A DNA stretch of 64,000 nucleotides from Fulvivirga marina. Lineage in GTDB: Bacteria; Bacteroidota; Bacteroidia; Cytophagales; Cyclobacteriaceae. The stretch covers positions 161,064-225,063 of the forward strand of contig NZ_JAEUGD010000043.1 in NCBI RefSeq assembly GCF_016775155.1, in the 5' to 3' direction. This document shows, piece by piece, positions 62,020 to 64,000 of this stretch (position 1 is the first letter of the stretch; each line of letters starts with the position of its first letter). The notes under the pieces were generated by a model. That model did not search any database and was not told the origin of the DNA. It saw only the letters and a program-made list of their open reading frames with translations. The position numbers and the translations under genes are program-made.

Positions 62020-62880
62020 ATGAACAAATATCTGAAACTGTGTCTAGCTTTAATTGTATTTCAAACAATCTATTTAAGTTGCTTTGGGCAACTTAATGGG
62101 GATAGCTATGCGGAAGCTAAAGCGAAAGGGACTGCTAATTGGGTTTTTACCTATTCTGAAGCACCGGGGTTTGCAGCAAAGGTCAACGGCAAGATGACCG
62201 GTGTCACATTTGATTTGATGAATAAATTCAAGGAGTTTGTCGAGCAAAAAGAGAATATTCGTGTTAATATCTCTTATGAATCGAGTGCCTCTGATGACTT
62301 TATATTATTTATGAAGCAGGTTAGAGAAGGGAAAGGGGGAGTTTTTGGGTTAACCAGCACTACGATAACGGAGGAAAGAAGGAGAGTGTATACGTTTAGC
62401 CCTCCCTACATTACCAATATCAGTATGATATTGTCTCATAACTCAGTACCCACACTTGCGAATGTTGCTGACATCAACAAAATTTTTGCGGGAATGACTG
62501 CGGTGACTGTTAAAAACTCTACAAACGAAAAAGTATTAGCTAACATTAGAGATAAGTATTACCCCTCTTTAAAAATAGAATATGTTCCTTCAACACGTGT
62601 AGCTATGCAGTATGTTATGCGTGATCCAAAGAAGTTTACCAATGCGGATTTTACCTATTATTTTGAGGCTATCCAAAATAGGCAGCCTGTAAAAAGGCAC
62701 CCGGGCGGTGATATTGATACAGAACAATTTGGGATTATTATGCCAAAAAATAATGATTGGGCTCCTCTTTTAGAAGAGTTTATGAGTACGGAATTCCTTC
62801 AAAGTGTACTTTATAAAAAAATAATAGCTGATAACCTGGGGCAAAGTGCCATGAAATTTTTTGAAACTATTAAACGCTAA
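62020..62880 (+). CDS. Periplasmic solute-binding protein, family 3, copy 1
   Basis: The 286-residue product has a signal peptide (cut near CFGQ) and a type 2 periplasmic-binding fold: GDSYAEAKAKGTANWVFTYSEAPGF, a ligand-loop region GVTFDLMNKFKEFVEQ (given in parts), TTITEERRRVYTFSPPYI and QFGIIMPKNNDWAPLLEEFM. It resembles amino-acid-binding proteins. No permease or ATPase gene is present, so it may work as a receptor or with transporters elsewhere. It is the close paralogue of the next gene (63033-63911), 152 bases away. Confidence 0.85.
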   Translation: MNKYLKLCLALIVFQTIYLSCFGQLNGDSYAEAKAKGTANWVFTYSEAPGFAAKVNGKMTGVTFDLMNKFKEFVEQKENIRVNISYESSASDDFILFMKQVREGKGGVFGLTSTTITEERRRVYTFSPPYITNISMILSHNSVPTLANVADINKIFAGMTAVTVKNSTNEKVLANIRDKYYPSLKIEYVPSTRVAMQYVMRDPKKFTNADFTYYFEAIQNRQPVKRHPGGDIDTEQFGIIMPKNNDWAPLLEEFMSTEFLQSVLYKKIIADNLGQSAMKFFETIKR

Positions 62881-63032
62881 GATAGAGCCCGGTTATTGTT
62901 TTGGGTTGGTAAATGAATATAATTTACTCCAAAGTTTATAAGTAATTGATTATCTGCACATAATTTGTTCAGAAAACTTTGATTTGCATGTTTCATTCAT
63001 CATTATTATGAGTTAATTCTTTCTAACTAATA

Positions 63033-63911
63033 ATGATCATGAACCGTTTTGTTAACAAAAGAAAAATTCAGTTTGTCTTAGTATTCACTTTGATGCTTAG
63101 TACATCGTACCTGTTTGGACAGCTCAAGGGAGATACATATGCTGTAGCAAAATCCAAAGGGTCAGCGAATTGGGTTTTTACCTACGCGGAATCTCCTGGT
63201 TTTGCTTCCAAGAAAAATGGAAAAATGACAGGCATCACTGTAGACCTGATGAAGAAATTTGAAGAGTATGTTGAAAAGAAGGAGGGCATTGAGGTTAGTG
63301 TGACCTATCAAGGTAAAAACCCCAATAATTTCACCCTATTTCTAGACGAAGTTAAAAAGGGTCATGGAGGAGTATTTGGACTAAGCAATACAACAATTAC
63401 TGATGCGAGAAAAAGGGCTTACAGTTTCAGTCCTCCCTATATAACTAATATTGGAATGGTACTTACGCATAGTTCAGTGCCTACATTGAACAATATAAGC
63501 GACATAGCCCAAAAGTTTGCGGGAATGACCGCGGTCACCATAAAGAACTCTACTAATGAGAAGTGGATAATGGATATCAAGTCAAAGTATTATCCGGCAC
63601 TCAAGGTAGAGTATGTTGCTTCGTTCGGCAAGGCTATGGGTGCGATTATCGCAGACCCGAAAAAGTTCACTAACGTTGATTTTACTTATTATTTTGAAGC
63701 CATTCAGAACAGACAACCGGTTAAAAGACATCCGGGTGGAGATGAAACTACTGAGCAATTCGGAATAATTATGCCAAAGAATAATGATTGGGCACCTTTA
63801 CTTCGACAGTTTATGAGTGATGAATTTATAACAAGTGTAGAGTACAAGAAGATAATCGCTGATAACCTTGGTCAGAGTGCTATGAAGTTTTTTGAAACTT
63901 TGAAGAAATAA
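63033..63911 (+). CDS. Periplasmic solute-binding protein, family 3, copy 2
   Basis: The 292-residue product repeats the layout of the upstream gene: signal peptide ending near LFGQ, ANWVFTYAESPGF, TTITDARKRAYSFSPPYITN and the nearly identical end with TYYFEAIQNRQPVKRHPGG and NNDWAPLLRQFM. The first half differs more, including the region next to the ligand site, which suggests a tandem duplication with a shifted ligand range. ATG codons at 63033 and 63039 are both possible starts. Function in transport or sensing is not decided by sequence. Confidence 0.85.
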   Translation: MIMNRFVNKRKIQFVLVFTLMLSTSYLFGQLKGDTYAVAKSKGSANWVFTYAESPGFASKKNGKMTGITVDLMKKFEEYVEKKEGIEVSVTYQGKNPNNFTLFLDEVKKGHGGVFGLSNTTITDARKRAYSFSPPYITNIGMVLTHSSVPTLNNISDIAQKFAGMTAVTIKNSTNEKWIMDIKSKYYPALKVEYVASFGKAMGAIIADPKKFTNVDFTYYFEAIQNRQPVKRHPGGDETTEQFGIIMPKNNDWAPLLRQFMSDEFITSVEYKKIIADNLGQSAMKFFETLKK

Positions 63912-63965
63912 GGATAATCCAGTGACAAAAAACAAAAAGAGGCTGTCTCAAAAGTCTCTCAAAAG

Positions 63966-63999
63966 AAAGGCTGGCGAAAATTCTATCGCCAGCCTTTTT
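63966..63999 (+). terminator. Strong hairpin at right edge
   Basis: AAAGGCTGGCGA (63966-63977) and TCGCCAGCCTTT (63986-63997) form a perfect 12-bp stem with an 8-base loop and a short T run. It may end the binding-protein transcript, or belong to the end of an insertion sequence that begins near 63939. Confidence 0.75.
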
Positions 64000-64000
64000 A

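Overview
This window looks like chromosome of a free-living member of the Bacteroidota, most likely Cytophagales-like (inference from gene content; no 16S gene is present). The DNA is AT-rich. Several promoters match the Bacteroidota form (TTTG or TTG, about 19-20 bp, then TAnnTTTG). The protein families are typical of the phylum: a PorE-like OmpA protein of the type IX secretion apparatus, a CarboxypepD_reg plus TonB-dependent receptor, the long PurM, LytTR regulators, and many Sec-exported lipoproteins and outer-membrane barrels. No prophage, CRISPR array, rRNA operon or complete insertion sequence is visible.

Layout. 1-2.9 kb: the 5' part of a multi-span membrane protein, a tRNA-Phe with its own promoter and terminator, and a two-gene membrane Fe-S/CCG electron-transfer operon divergent from it. 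2.9-8.1 kb: a minus-strand operon with an OmpR-type regulator, its sensor kinase and two successive copies of a module made of one DM13-domain lipoprotein and one outer-membrane barrel. Matching 11-bp direct repeats lie before the regulator gene and before the second module. 8.3-16.5 kb: housekeeping and envelope genes (aldo/keto reductase, PorE-like protein, TolQ/ExbB-like protein, membrane-LytTR regulator, PurM, M1 aminopeptidase). 16.7-24.1 kb: a GbsR/MarR regulator, a complete tripartite RND efflux pump, a TetR regulator and an overlapping acyl carrier protein; two similar inverted repeats look like operators for the GbsR protein. 24.1-38.4 kb: an M14 peptidase, DinB-like, patatin, methyltransferase, RDD, lipid kinase and DUF427 genes, a broken MFS transporter, a LytS/LytR-type pair divergent from a Spy-like periplasmic gene, a PrsW-type protease and secreted unknowns.

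38.6-53.5 kb: envelope proteins, PhoD phosphatase, MoxR ATPase, a beta-helix-like lipoprotein followed by a TonB-dependent receptor, an astacin-type lipoprotein protease, a TIGR01777 oxidoreductase and a LOG-family protein. 53.7-59.0 kb: a lytic transglycosylase and then an apparent arsenosugar pathway operon (AhpD-like protein, ArsS radical SAM enzyme, purine nucleoside phosphorylase, ArsM methyltransferase, YdhF-like aldo/keto reductase), with a 15-bp inverted repeat whose right arm covers the first start codon. 59.1-64 kb: uvrA and two tandem periplasmic solute-binding proteins, then a possible IS end at the right edge.

The strongest leads are the duplicated DM13/barrel operon with its predicted response-regulator boxes, the arsenosugar operon with its unusual leader, the GbsR operators flanking the regulator and the pump, and the MFS pseudogene. 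All functional statements come from sequence reading alone; no database search was run.
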